Of a stretch of DNA of 64,000 nt, positions 63,983 through 64,000 are shown one piece after another. The position numbers and the translations under genes were made by a program. The stretch is from NCBI RefSeq assembly GCF_030762805.1, contig NZ_CP129113.1:1688001-1752000 (forward strand). The letters are read 5' to 3'. Position 1 is the stretch's first letter. Each line of letters opens with the position of its first letter. The notes under the pieces were generated by a model. The model had not been told where the DNA came from. It searched no databases and was given only the letters and a program-made list of their open reading frames with translations. This stretch comes from Aciduricibacillus chroicocephali (GTDB lineage: Bacteria > Bacillota > Bacilli > Bacillales > Amphibacillaceae).

Positions 63983-64000
63983 TATGTACGCTCCTTCTCC

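Overview
The window is an ordinary chromosomal segment of a spore-forming Firmicute of the family Bacillaceae. Most genes are on the minus strand, in an order close to the thrS-to-ytxG stretch of the Bacillus subtilis chromosome. Markers for this placement are tyrS and thrS T-box leaders, an alpha/beta small acid-soluble spore protein, the sporulation proteins YtrH, YtrI, YtvI and YtfJ, RefZ, EzrA, CcpA and the short form of DnaI. It is not B. subtilis itself. Neighbours I would expect from that species (ytaF, speD, ytsJ, acsA-acuABC, ytxJ) are absent and several unrelated genes are present. I could not fix the genus. No rRNA, tRNA, insertion sequence, prophage or CRISPR array was seen.

Layout. 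1-3.4 kb: the 5' end of thrS with its T-box leader, then dnaB-dnaI (primosome loading) and nrdR. 3.5-11 kb: gapB, coaE, mutM, polA and phoP-phoR. 11-21.3 kb is a block of central metabolism: mdh, icd, citZ, pyk, pfkA, accA and accD, with ytvI and fxsA between. 21.4-33.2 kb: dnaE, the sporulation pair ytrH-ytrI, nrnA, ytpI, ytoI, a UPF0173 hydrolase, ald, a 50-residue gene with a forespore-type promoter, a universal stress protein gene, moaB and ytxK. 33.2-42.6 kb: a Bax-inhibitor-like membrane protein, tpx, ytfJ, ytfI, an ssp gene, thiI, iscS, ezrA, refZ, ytsP and rpsD.

42.6-52.4 kb, between rpsD and tyrS, is the accessory part: a secreted polysaccharide deacetylase, a blaR1-blaI-PBP2a-like cluster with visible BlaI-type operators, a second stress protein, a secreted beta-helix protein, an NCS2 permease and a potassium channel. 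52.4-64 kb: tyrS with its T-box leader, a class A penicillin-binding protein with a disordered tail, motP-motS, ccpA, aroA, a 716-residue FtsA/PilM-like protein with five C-terminal repeats, ytxH and ytxG.

The genes group into transport-independent housekeeping units (citZ-icd-mdh, pfkA-pyk, accD-accA, phoP-phoR, iscS-thiI, motP-motS), mostly separated by clear hairpin terminators. The points most worth following are the repeat-bearing actin-like protein, the beta-lactam-sensing PBP cluster, the small putative spore gene, and a PhoR that has lost its external sensor domain.
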